Source of the DNA: Chloroflexota bacterium
Lineage (GTDB): Bacteria > Chloroflexota > Anaerolineae > Anaerolineales > UBA4823
Reading direction: 5' to 3'
DNA length: 64,000 nt
Assembly (NCBI GenBank): GCA_029557965.1
Contig: JAKQIM010000003.1
Span: forward strand, 1 to 64,000
Below, piece after piece: positions 54,346 to 63,264 of the stretch. Within the stretch, counting starts at the first letter, position 1. Every line of letters begins with the position of its first letter. The notes beneath the pieces are model-generated. The model ran no database searches and had not been told where the DNA came from. It saw only the letters and a list, made by a program, of their open reading frames with translations. Position numbers and translations under genes: made by a program.

Positions 54346-55413
54346 ATGGCTAGAATTTTTGATGTCATTGAATACCCAAATGAGATGCGCAATGAAATTG
54401 TGCATCGTTTCCCCGAAAGCGGGCCGGGCGACTTCCGCATTGGCTCGCAGGTGATCGTGCGCGAATCGCAGGTGGCAGTATTCTTCCGCGATGGCAACGC
54501 TCTGGATACTTTTGGCCCCGGGCGCCACACGATCACGACCTTGAATATTCCCCTGCTGATCGAGAAGATCGGTAAGGCCGTATTCAGCGACCGCACGCCC
54601 TTCCCGGCTGAAGTTTACTTTGTGTCGATGCGCGAGTTCGCCGAGCAGAAGTGGGGCACTCCCCAGCCCATTATCGTGCGCAACCCGGGCATGGGCCTGG
54701 GCGTGGCGCTGCTGCAGGGCTTTGGCACCTTCAGCTTCCAGGTCAAAGACGCACAGCAGTTTGTGACCCAGATCGTTGGCGCACAGGGCATGTTCCGCAC
54801 CGACGATATCGAGGCTCGCTTGCGCTCGATGCTGCTCTCAAAGCTGCAAGACCTGCTGGGCGAGACGGCTGCCAAGCACTCTGTGCCTGAATTGATCGGT
54901 TTGACCGAAGAGCTGGGCGCAGGTGTGCGGGCAAAGGCTACGGATGACTTTGCGGCCATCGGCCTGACGCTCAAAACCTTCTACATGGAAAACCTCAAAC
55001 CTTCCAGCAAATCGGCGGAGGAACTGCGTGCTATGGGTATGTTGGACATGGCAACCTACACCCAACTGCAGGCCGCGGATGCGCTGCGCGATGCGGCCCA
55101 GAATCCCAGCGGTGGCGCTGGTCTGACGGCTGGTATTGGCGCCGGCGTTGGTTTGGGCCAGGTAGTCGGCCAGGCATTGACGGGCATGACCCCGGCTGGC
55201 GGTGCGGCAGCTCAGCCGCCTGCGCAGCCGGCTGGTGGCGCTCCTGCGGCTGGCATCCCGGCCGTGATGACCCCGGCAGAGGCGGCTTCCTTCTTGAAGG
55301 TCTCTGAAGAGGATGTGGTGGCGGCAATCACCGATGGCAGCCTTAAGGCGCGCAAGCTTGGCAATGCATTTCGCATTAGCAAAGAATCCTTGGAAGAGTT
55401 CCTGAAGGGTTAA
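54346..55413 (+). CDS. SPFH-domain protein with C-terminal excisionase-type HTH
   Basis: A 355-residue protein. Residues about 10-235 form an SPFH/Band 7-like domain of the virion-core-protein-like group (FRIGSQVIVRESQVAVFFRDG). A Gly/Ala/Pro linker follows (250-305), and the last 50 residues form an excisionase/MerR-type HTH (MTPAEAASFLKVSEEDVVAA, ending RISKESLEEFLKG). No N-terminal membrane anchor is apparent. GGAG precedes the ATG. The HTH may bind DNA or a protein. Confidence 0.83.
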   Translation: MARIFDVIEYPNEMRNEIVHRFPESGPGDFRIGSQVIVRESQVAVFFRDGNALDTFGPGRHTITTLNIPLLIEKIGKAVFSDRTPFPAEVYFVSMREFAEQKWGTPQPIIVRNPGMGLGVALLQGFGTFSFQVKDAQQFVTQIVGAQGMFRTDDIEARLRSMLLSKLQDLLGETAAKHSVPELIGLTEELGAGVRAKATDDFAAIGLTLKTFYMENLKPSSKSAEELRAMGMLDMATYTQLQAADALRDAAQNPSGGAGLTAGIGAGVGLGQVVGQALTGMTPAGGAAAQPPAQPAGGAPAAGIPAVMTPAEAASFLKVSEEDVVAAITDGSLKARKLGNAFRISKESLEEFLKG

Positions 55414-55446
55414 TGGATTAATCCGTACGGAAATCGGAGTTCTCCG

Positions 55447-55493
55447 AAAAAGAGAGTGGCGTGGTGTGTTTAGCACCGCGCCACTCTCTTTTT
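55447..55493. terminator. Bidirectional terminator
   Basis: AAAAAGAGAGTGGCG (55447-55461) pairs with 55479-55493, with a further inner GGTG/CACC pair. It lies between the SPFH gene and the convergent membrane protein gene. Confidence 0.85.
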
Positions 55494-55512
55494 GAAGGGA
55501 AATATTGATGTT

Positions 55513-56229
55513 TTAGCTTTGCTCTTGGGCAGGGATGTCAACCGCAAGCGCATCTTGGACGAGCTTGATCTTGTCTGGCGTAAAGCCTTTTTCCTTTACG
55601 TTCTTGCGCAGCAGTTCTTTCAGTTTTGCGGCCGGCACGGTGGGGATGGGGGCATCGGCAGCCTCGATCTCGGCCTTCTCGCTGGTAAAGACCAGGGCGG
55701 CGTTTAATTCGGGCATCTCTTCTTCTGAAAGACGCTTCTTCAAGAAGCGCTGGAGCGCATCGAGCTCGGCAGGAACTTCCAGGTCTGGGCGCCCGATGCC
55801 TTCTTGGGCAAACAGCCGCAGGTAGGCCTGCAAAAAGCCACCGCCCTTCTGTCGCCAGCGGCCCTTTTCGTAGACGATCTTGCCGGTTTGGTGATGGGGC
55901 ATCAACACCCATAAACCAGCCGGGCCAAGCAGCAAATTAGAGACTGGGGTGCAGTAATTATAGAGCGTATAACGGTCATCCATGCTCTTGAGCGCCACCG
56001 CCAGGTGTTCATCGGGGCGTGGCCTTCGCCCCCAACGGTTGCCGTAATACAAGCCGATCTGTGACATTGCAAATCCGGCAAAGAGAGCTATCCAGGCGAC
56101 CCCGACCTGTTCAGGATAGCGGAAGGAAACGTACATGCCGCCAGCTAAGACCAACAGGCCGCCCATGCTGGCGATCTGCCCAAGACGGCTGTTGCGGCGG
56201 ACAAGCTTTTCGTTGGTGATGATCTTCAT
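55513..56229 (-). CDS. Membrane protein, NERD-like, uncertain
   Basis: A 238-residue protein with two N-terminal membrane segments (about 18-62) and a soluble C-terminal part. The segment PVSNLLLGPAGLWVLMPHH resembles the start of NERD (nuclease-related) domains, but key residues cannot be confirmed. The C-terminus is charged and ends DIPAQEQS. It lies nine bases after fabF on the same strand, so probably in the plsX-fabF operon. Confidence 0.6.
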   Translation of the reverse strand: MKIITNEKLVRRNSRLGQIASMGGLLVLAGGMYVSFRYPEQVGVAWIALFAGFAMSQIGLYYGNRWGRRPRPDEHLAVALKSMDDRYTLYNYCTPVSNLLLGPAGLWVLMPHHQTGKIVYEKGRWRQKGGGFLQAYLRLFAQEGIGRPDLEVPAELDALQRFLKKRLSEEEMPELNAALVFTSEKAEIEAADAPIPTVPAAKLKELLRKNVKEKGFTPDKIKLVQDALAVDIPAQEQS

Positions 56230-56238
56230 GGTAGTGGC

Positions 56239-57483
56239 TTACTCCTGGAAGCGCTTTAGCACCAGGCAGGCGTTTTGCCCGCCCAGCCCGAAGGAATTGG
56301 ACATGGCCGTGTTGACCGGCTGTTGGCGAGCTTTGTTGGGCACGTAATCCAGGTCGCACTCGGGATCAGGATTCTCGTAGTTGATGGTGGGGGGGATAAT
56401 GCCGTGGGTGATGGCTAAGGCGCAGGCGATGGCCTCAAGCGCGCCGGATGCACCCATGGCGTGCCCGAGCATCGATTTGGTAGAGCTGATGGCCAACTTG
56501 TATGCATGCTCGCCAAACAGGGCTTTGATGGCACGCGTTTCGGTCGAGTCGTTCAGGGGTGTGGACGAGCCGTAGGCGTTGATGTAATCAATTTCTTCGG
56601 GCTTCAGGCCGGCATCATTAATGGCCCAACGCATGGCGCGCACAGGGCCGGCGGCTTCGGGGTCGGGTTGGGCAACGTGGAAGGCATCGGTGGAAGATGC
56701 GTGACCGGCCAGCTCGGCGTAGATGCGTGCGCCGCGCGCCTGGGCATGCTCGAGACTTTCAATCACCAATGCAGCTGCGCCTTCTGAGAAGATGAAACCT
56801 TCGCGTTTGGCATCGAAGGGGCGTGAGGCGGCTTCGGGGTTGTCATTATAGTTGACGGGCAGGGCGCGCATGGCGCAGAAGCCGGCGATCGAGAAATCGC
56901 GGATCAGGGCCTCAGTTCCACCAGCGATCACCACGTCTGCCACGCCTCGGCGGATAAACTCGGCTGCCTCGCCAACAGTCTGGGTGCCTGTGGCACAGGC
57001 AGTGACGATCGTGCTGTTGGGTCCCAGGCATTGGAATTGGCGGGCGATCAAGAAGGCAGACAGGTTTGGAATACCGGCAGGCACGGTGAAGGGATTGACC
57101 CGTTCGTGGCCCTGGGCGCGTAAAACACTGATGCCCTCGTCAAACTTTTCCAGTCCACCGACCGCGGTGCCAAAGACGACGCTGGAACGTTCTTGATCGA
57201 GTAATGGGGTGGGCAAGCCCGCATCGGCCACGGCCTGTATAGCGGAAGCCAGGGCTATTTGCGAGGCGCGGGACACGCGCCGGGCCTCTTTACGGTCCAT
57301 GTATTGATCGGGATTGAAATCGGGGATTTCGCCAGCAATCTGGCAGGGCAAGGCACTGGCGTCAAACTGTGTGATTTTGCGAATGCCAGAACGTCCCTGG
57401 ACCAGTCCTTCCCAATATTGGGCCAGGGTGGACCCAAGCGCGGTGACGGCGCCTAACCCGGTGATAACAACTCTGCGTTTCAT
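56239..57483 (-). CDS. fabF: Beta-ketoacyl-ACP synthase II-like, His-to-Tyr substitution
   Basis: A 414-residue KAS enzyme of fatty acid elongation. The nucleophile C163 (VTACATGTQTV) and the second His, H341 (SMLGHAMGASG), are present. The third catalytic position, normally His in NAHGTSTPLND, reads NAYGSSTPLND, i.e. Tyr304 (codon TAC; one base from CAC). The rest is family-like in length and sequence. The start overlaps plsX (ATGA). It could be inactive as a condensing enzyme, altered in specificity, or a sequencing error. Confidence 0.88.
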   Translation of the reverse strand: MKRRVVITGLGAVTALGSTLAQYWEGLVQGRSGIRKITQFDASALPCQIAGEIPDFNPDQYMDRKEARRVSRASQIALASAIQAVADAGLPTPLLDQERSSVVFGTAVGGLEKFDEGISVLRAQGHERVNPFTVPAGIPNLSAFLIARQFQCLGPNSTIVTACATGTQTVGEAAEFIRRGVADVVIAGGTEALIRDFSIAGFCAMRALPVNYNDNPEAASRPFDAKREGFIFSEGAAALVIESLEHAQARGARIYAELAGHASSTDAFHVAQPDPEAAGPVRAMRWAINDAGLKPEEIDYINAYGSSTPLNDSTETRAIKALFGEHAYKLAISSTKSMLGHAMGASGALEAIACALAITHGIIPPTINYENPDPECDLDYVPNKARQQPVNTAMSNSFGLGGQNACLVLKRFQE

Positions 57484-58505
57484 TCAGCCTCCTTTGGCGT
57501 TGTTGGTGTAAGTTGTTCTTGTATTGCGGTTTTGATGGCGTGTAGTAAATTTGCTTCAACTGCCTGGCGCGCAACTCGGATAGCGCTCACCAGGGCATGT
57601 GCGTTTGAACGGCCATGACCGATGAATACCAATCCATTAACGCCGAGCAAGGGCGCGGCGCCAACCTCATCTGGGTCCATCATGGCCTTGATTTTTGCAA
57701 AAGCGGGCTTCGCCAGTACAGCACCCAAGAGCATAAGGGGGCTGGACTTTAATTCTATTTTAAGCGTGTCGGTGATCAGCCTGGCAACCGCCTCGCTGGA
57801 TTTTAACAGGATATTGCCAGAGAAGCCATCTGTAACCGCCACATCCACAGCGCCGCCGAATAACTCCTTGCCTTCTACATTCCCCACGAAGTTGATCTGG
57901 GTGTTTTGCAGTAAGGGGTAAGTGGCGCGGGCCAGTTCGTTGCCTTTGCCGCCCTCTTCGCCGTTCGAGAGCAGCCCGACGCGGGGATTGGAGATGCCGC
58001 GCAGTTTTTGGGCATAGATCGAACCCATGATGGCGAACTGCTGCAAAAACTCAGGGCGGCAGTCGGGGTTGGCGCCGATGTCGGCGACAACACAGGTGCC
58101 GCCTTTGACCGGGAAGTTGGCCGTGAGGGCAGGGCGCTCAACGCCAGGGATCGTATCCAGGCGGAAATAAGCTGTTGCCAGGGCGCCGCCGGTATTGCCG
58201 GCGGTGATGAAGGCATCGGCCTCGCCATTCTTCACCAGGTCGATGCCGACCGCCATCGAAGTTTTGGACGTCTTACGCTTGGCTTTCAATGCCAGGGCCA
58301 TGCCCTTGTCTTCCATGGTGATTGTGTCGGTGGCATCTACCAGGCGCACACCAGAGGCCTTCATTGCATCAAGGCGAGGGCGAAGTTGTTGTTCTGGGCC
58401 TACCAGGATGATCTCGTCGCCAAACTGGCGCGCAGCCTGGACCGCAGCTTGAAGTTCGGGTTCTGGGCAGTCATCGCTTCCCATTGCATCTAACACGATC
58501 CGCAT
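57480..58505 (-). CDS. plsX: Phosphate acyltransferase
   Basis: A 341-residue enzyme converting acyl-ACP to acyl-phosphate for phospholipid synthesis. The MRIVLDAMGSDDCPEPE start, FITAGNTGGALA and ANPDCRPEFLQQFA motifs are typical. GGAGG lies before the ATG at 58505; the longer frame to 58532 adds nothing. It is coupled to fabF, a common lipid-gene neighbourhood. Confidence 0.95.
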   Translation of the reverse strand: MRIVLDAMGSDDCPEPELQAAVQAARQFGDEIILVGPEQQLRPRLDAMKASGVRLVDATDTITMEDKGMALALKAKRKTSKTSMAVGIDLVKNGEADAFITAGNTGGALATAYFRLDTIPGVERPALTANFPVKGGTCVVADIGANPDCRPEFLQQFAIMGSIYAQKLRGISNPRVGLLSNGEEGGKGNELARATYPLLQNTQINFVGNVEGKELFGGAVDVAVTDGFSGNILLKSSEAVARLITDTLKIELKSSPLMLLGAVLAKPAFAKIKAMMDPDEVGAAPLLGVNGLVFIGHGRSNAHALVSAIRVARQAVEANLLHAIKTAIQEQLTPTTPKEAE

Positions 58506-58535
58506 GTGGAATTCCTCCAAAGTAGAAATCATTGC

Positions 58536-58563
58536 TTGACAATAATGTGCAGGCGATTATAAT
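58536..58563 (+). promoter_or_regulatory. tRNA-Leu promoter
   Basis: TTGACA (58536-58541), 16 bases, TATAAT (58558-58563). The tRNA starts 14 bases further. Confidence 0.8.
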
Positions 58564-58576
58564 ACCATATACTTTT

Positions 58577-58658
58577 GCGCTGGTGCTGGAATTGGCAGAC
58601 AGGCATGGTTGAGGGCCATGTGCCGCGAGGCGTGGGGGTTCAAGTCCCCCCCAGCGCA
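58577..58658 (+). tRNA. tRNA-Leu (anticodon GAG)
   Basis: An 82-base tRNA with acceptor stem GCGCTGG / CCAGCGC, anticodon stem CATGG/CCATG around TTGAGGG (anticodon GAG at 58611-58613), a long variable arm (GCC-GCGA-GGC) as in class II tRNAs, and a GGGGG-TTCAAGT-CCCCC T arm. The discriminator is A, as expected for Leu. CCA is not encoded. Confidence 0.95.
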
Positions 58659-58661
58659 CAG

Positions 58662-58692
58662 ATAAGCCGCCTTTTGGCGGCTTATTGTTTTT
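58662..58692 (+). terminator. Terminator after tRNA-Leu
   Basis: ATAAGCCGCC-TTTT-GGCGGCTTAT followed by TGTTTTT. Confidence 0.85.
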
Positions 58693-58914
58693 GTGGTCAG
58701 GAATATGGTAGACATCAGGTATCAAATGTAGTAGACTTAACTTGCTTAATCATAACAGGAATCGGTATTCTTTCACAGGTACCTAGAAGTTGTGATGAGC
58801 ATTCAATCTGTTCTTAGGAGGTGCCGCGGAGACAGTTTATCAGTATCGTAACCTCAGAACCTCAATCGCCGTTTGAAGTAAATAAACCTGAATAACACCC
58901 AAGGAGAATCGATC
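58693..58914 (+). promoter_or_regulatory. Promoter and leader of the amino acid ABC operon
   Basis: TTGCTT (58742-58747), 18 bases, TATTCT (58766-58771) is a fair promoter. The leader of about 140 bases carries a possible long-range GAGGT/ACCTC pairing but no riboswitch I recognise. AAGGAG precedes the first gene. Confidence 0.45.
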
Positions 58915-59661
58915 ATGAGACGCCCATTTGTTTTTCTGTTTGTCGGCTTGTTGCTGGCAAGTATGGTGCTGGCAGGCTGTGGGGGAACTACTACAAAGGT
59001 ACGCGTGGGAACGGATGCCGCGTGGATGCCTTTTGAGTTCGTGGACGAAGAAACCAAGGCTATTACGGGCTTTGATATTGAGCTGATGCAGGCAATTGCG
59101 GATGAGGCTGGCATTGAAGTGGAATTCATCAATGTGGGTTGGGACCCGTTGTTGGCGGGTATGGCCCAGTGCCAGTATGATGCGGCAATCTCAGCCATGA
59201 CCATTACCGAGGAACGCGCCCAATCATTCAACTTCACCGAGCCGTATTTTGCAGCGGGCCAGATTGTGACTGTGCGGTTTGACAATACGGATATTACCGG
59301 GAAAGACACGCTGGACGGCAAGGTGGTGGGGGCACAGATTGGCACGACCGGGGCAATTGAAACGGAGAAAATTGCCGGGGCTATTTTGAAGACTTACGAC
59401 GATGTCGGCCTGGCATTCCAAGATCTGATGAATGGGCAGATTGATGCTGTGGTGGCTGATAACCCCGTGGCGCTTGGTTATGTGGGAAAGAACCCCGAAC
59501 AGCTCAAAACGGTAGGCGAGGTCTTTACCGATGAGTTTTACGGGATTGCGGTTTGCAAAACTAATACCGAACTGCTGGATAAGTTGAATGCAGGATTGGC
59601 AGCGGTGCAGTCTCAGGGGTTGATTGATACGCTGACCCAAAAATGGATTGTAGGTAAGTAA
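58915..59661 (+). CDS. Amino acid ABC transporter substrate-binding lipoprotein
   Basis: A 248-residue periplasmic-type binding protein (SBP family 3) for polar amino acids. A lipobox LAGC gives a lipid-anchored Cys near residue 22. The start of the mature fold, VGTDAAWMPFEFVDE, and TEERAQSFNFTEPYF are typical. It is the first gene of a three-gene transporter operon. The ligand is not determinable. Confidence 0.93.
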   Translation: MRRPFVFLFVGLLLASMVLAGCGGTTTKVRVGTDAAWMPFEFVDEETKAITGFDIELMQAIADEAGIEVEFINVGWDPLLAGMAQCQYDAAISAMTITEERAQSFNFTEPYFAAGQIVTVRFDNTDITGKDTLDGKVVGAQIGTTGAIETEKIAGAILKTYDDVGLAFQDLMNGQIDAVVADNPVALGYVGKNPEQLKTVGEVFTDEFYGIAVCKTNTELLDKLNAGLAAVQSQGLIDTLTQKWIVGK

Positions 59662-59670
59662 CCTGTTCAT

Positions 59671-59709
59671 AAAAGAGTCTGCAAGGTCACGGCCTTGCAG
59701 ACTCTTTTT
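59671..59709 (+). terminator. Intra-operon terminator-like hairpin
   Basis: Arm 59671-59686 pairs with the complementary arm ending in a T run at 59709 (16 bp, 6-base loop). The permease GGAGG site (59710-59714) follows at once, so it may reduce read-through or block translation. Confidence 0.75.
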
Positions 59710-59721
59710 GGAGGAATGCCG

Positions 59722-60555
59722 ATGACCGAGCAGCTCAAGTCAAAACCACCTGCAGGCGATAAACCATTAGCGAGGATACCTGGGGCTGAACCCAGCGCCC
59801 GAATCGATGCCTGGTGGTGGCTGGTGGCAATTGTAGTTGGCCTGATCATTCTCCTCGTAGTTATTGACAACGAAACATACTGGAATTTGATCGTCTTTGT
59901 TTGGGATGGGATCCAGATCACATTTGGGGTGACTGTGGTGGCGTTCGTCCTGACCCTGCTTGCCGGTTTGTTGGGTGGGTTGGGGCGTTTGTCGAAGAAC
60001 CGTTTTATTTACGGCGCTGCTACCTTGTATGTAGAATTGATCCGCGGCATTCCGCTGTTGGTTCAGTTGATCTGGTGGTATTTTGCTTTCCCGGTCATCA
60101 TTCAAGGCCTGGGACGCTCCTTGGGGGTTGATGCGCTGAGCAATTACCAGGCTCCGGCCATTGCGATGGCGGTTTTGGGTTTGGTTTTTTGTTATGGCGC
60201 TTATATGAGCGAAATTTACCGCGCTGGCATCCAGAGCATTCCGAAGGGCCAGATGGAGGCGGCTCGCAGCCTGGGGATGAACTATTTCCAGGCCATGCGC
60301 TATGTTATTTTGCCGCAAGCGGTGCGGGTGATCTTGCCGCCGGTCGGGAATGAATTCATCGCGCTGCTGAAAGATTCTTCCCTGGTCAGTGTGGTCGCAG
60401 TTACCGACCTGACCCGGCGTGGGCGGGAATTTATGTCGACCCACTTTAACCCAATTGAGACCTGGACGATGGTGGCTTTGCTGTACCTGGTGATGACCTT
60501 GCTCTCGGCGCGTATTGTGGGTTGGCTAGAGCGCAGGAATAAGTTTGAGAGGTAG
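59722..60555 (+). CDS. Amino acid ABC transporter permease
   Basis: A 277-residue permease with six or so membrane segments and the EAA loop GQMEAARSLGMNYFQAMRYV that contacts the ATPase. Start at ATG 59722, seven bases after GGAGG; 59716 is an alternative in-frame ATG. It lies after the hairpin and two bases or so before the ATPase gene region. Confidence 0.92.
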   Translation: MTEQLKSKPPAGDKPLARIPGAEPSARIDAWWWLVAIVVGLIILLVVIDNETYWNLIVFVWDGIQITFGVTVVAFVLTLLAGLLGGLGRLSKNRFIYGAATLYVELIRGIPLLVQLIWWYFAFPVIIQGLGRSLGVDALSNYQAPAIAMAVLGLVFCYGAYMSEIYRAGIQSIPKGQMEAARSLGMNYFQAMRYVILPQAVRVILPPVGNEFIALLKDSSLVSVVAVTDLTRRGREFMSTHFNPIETWTMVALLYLVMTLLSARIVGWLERRNKFER

Positions 60556-60561
60556 GCAGTG

Positions 60562-61299
<738 letters not shown>

Positions 61300-61311
61300 A
61301 ACTGTGTTGTT

Positions 61312-61353
61312 AACCAAAACGATCGGCGCTCGCGAGCGCCGATCGTTTTGGTT
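61312..61353. terminator. Perfect palindromic terminator
   Basis: A fully symmetric 42-base palindrome centred on GCGC/CGCG, flanked by A and T runs, between the ATPase gene and convergent htpG. Confidence 0.85.
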
Positions 61354-61361
61354 TTAAAGGC

Positions 61362-63239
61362 TCAATGCAGTGCGGATTCGAGCAGCTTTTGAATGCGGGC
61401 GATCATGCTGGCGGGGTCTGGGTGCAGGCCCTCGATCAGCAGGGCGTTTTCGTAGAGCTGGTCAATGGCTATTCCACTCAACTCGTTTTCGGAAGCAAGG
61501 GAGTTGAGCTGAACCAGGATGGGGTGGCGTGGATTGAGCTCGAGCACTTTCTTGGGGGGGTCAAAGTCCTCTTTAAGCATGCGGTAAACCCGCTGAAGCT
61601 CTTGATTGGGAGCACCCTCGGGATCTACTAACCTGGCTGGCGACCCTGAGAGCCGGTCGGTCATGCGCACGTCGGTCACCTTATCGCCAAGATGGTTTTT
61701 GAAGCGATCGATCAGCACCGCCCATTGTTCCGTGGGAATTGTGGGGGTTTCTTCGCGGGCCGGCTCATTTTCTTGTGGGGGCAGCTTGAGGTCGGCCGCG
61801 GCAACGTTGGTCAGTGGATGATCTTTGTAATTTGCCAGGCGGACCAACATAAAGGAATCGATGGGCTCGGTGAGCAGGAGCACTTCATAATCATGCTGGC
61901 GCATCATATCCAGGTGGGGGCTTTGCACCAGCGAACGGGCATCATCCCCCAGGATGTAATAGATCTCTTTTTGATCGGGCTTCATGCGTCTGATGTAATC
62001 ATCCAGCGATGACCAGGTGCTGAGATGGGTGATGGTGTGGAAGCGCAGCAAGGGATAGAGTTCTTGGGATTCGGTTTGCTCGGTGGCAATGCCCTCTTTG
62101 ATATAACGGCCAAATTCATGCCAGAATTTTCCATAGTTTTCTGGCTCATCATTGGCCATTTTCTTGAGCGTCTCGATGATTTTGGATGCCACCAGCTTTT
62201 TCAATTGGGCCATTACGCGCGAGGCCTGGATCGTCTCGCGCGAAACGTTCAAAGGCAAGTCTTCAGAGTCGACCACGCCTTGCACAAAGCGAAAATTCTC
62301 GGGCAGGAGGTCTTTACAATATTCCTGGATCAGGATTTTGCGTGAATACAGTTTGAGGCCGTCTTCTTTGCGCAGGGTAAACATGCCGCGCTCGGCCTTG
62401 GCGGGTATGTAGAGGATGGCGTACATCTGCACCGGGGCGTCAACGGCCATGTGGGCATAGGTCAGCGGCGGGCTAAAATCCAGGGTGAGCTGGCGGTAGA
62501 ACTCTTCATAATCTTTCTTCTCTACCTTGCGCAGCGGCTGGCGCCAAATGGCCGTCTGGCGATTGATTTGCTCGCGCTTTTCGCCCAGGTAAATTGGGAA
62601 GGCGATAAAATCTGAGTGTTTGCGGATGATATCGCGCAGGCGGTATTCTTGGGCGAATTCTTTGGCGTCTTCTTTGAGCTTAATCACAACCTGGGTGCCA
62701 CGCGCGGTCATTTCAGCCGGCTCGATGGTGAAGGTGTCGGTGCCGGTGCAGAACCAGGCCGCGGCTTGAGCTTCTGGCTGGTGAGAATGCGAGATCACAC
62801 GGATCCATTCGGCAACCATGAAGGCAGAATAGAAGCCTACGCCAAACTGACCAATGACATCGGCCAGGTTTTTGGTGCCTTTTTGAGCGGCGGCGACAAA
62901 GGCCTTGGCGCCAGAATGGGCAATGGTGCCCAGGTTCTCTGCCATTTCCTCGGCGGTCATGCCAATGCCGGTGTCAGTGATGGTGAGGGTATTTTGTTCG
63001 GGATCGGCGGTGATGGTAATCGCCAGCTCGGCATCAGGGTCTAAGACGCTGCGGTTGGTGAGCATCTCAAAGTCGATGCGCGTGAGGGCATCGGATGCGT
63101 TGGAGATCAGCTCGCGCAAAAAAATCTCGCGTTCAGTATAAAGCGAGTGGATCAAGATATCGAGCAGTTGGCGGGTTTCTGCTTTGAAAGGGATTGGGTT
63201 GAGGGCTTCAGGAGTTGAAGCCTGTTCATCGGTTACCAT
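61362..63239 (-). CDS. htpG: HSP90-family chaperone
   Basis: A 625-residue HtpG. ATP-site motifs NASDALTRIDFEML, DTGIGMTAEEM and GQFGVGFYSAFMVA are present; the middle domain carries the catalytic-loop-type VSRETIQASRV. The start at 63239 has AAGGAG seven bases upstream; the long frame to 63392 was rejected. It lies 25 bases after ettA on the same strand. Confidence 0.96.
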   Translation of the reverse strand: MVTDEQASTPEALNPIPFKAETRQLLDILIHSLYTEREIFLRELISNASDALTRIDFEMLTNRSVLDPDAELAITITADPEQNTLTITDTGIGMTAEEMAENLGTIAHSGAKAFVAAAQKGTKNLADVIGQFGVGFYSAFMVAEWIRVISHSHQPEAQAAAWFCTGTDTFTIEPAEMTARGTQVVIKLKEDAKEFAQEYRLRDIIRKHSDFIAFPIYLGEKREQINRQTAIWRQPLRKVEKKDYEEFYRQLTLDFSPPLTYAHMAVDAPVQMYAILYIPAKAERGMFTLRKEDGLKLYSRKILIQEYCKDLLPENFRFVQGVVDSEDLPLNVSRETIQASRVMAQLKKLVASKIIETLKKMANDEPENYGKFWHEFGRYIKEGIATEQTESQELYPLLRFHTITHLSTWSSLDDYIRRMKPDQKEIYYILGDDARSLVQSPHLDMMRQHDYEVLLLTEPIDSFMLVRLANYKDHPLTNVAAADLKLPPQENEPAREETPTIPTEQWAVLIDRFKNHLGDKVTDVRMTDRLSGSPARLVDPEGAPNQELQRVYRMLKEDFDPPKKVLELNPRHPILVQLNSLASENELSGIAIDQLYENALLIEGLHPDPASMIARIQKLLESALH

Positions 63240-63264
63240 GTTCACACTCCTTTTGCATGATGGA

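Noticed and set aside
58772-58914. Possible riboswitch in the leader of the amino acid transporter
   Set aside because: Only one weak long-range pairing is visible and no known riboswitch core.
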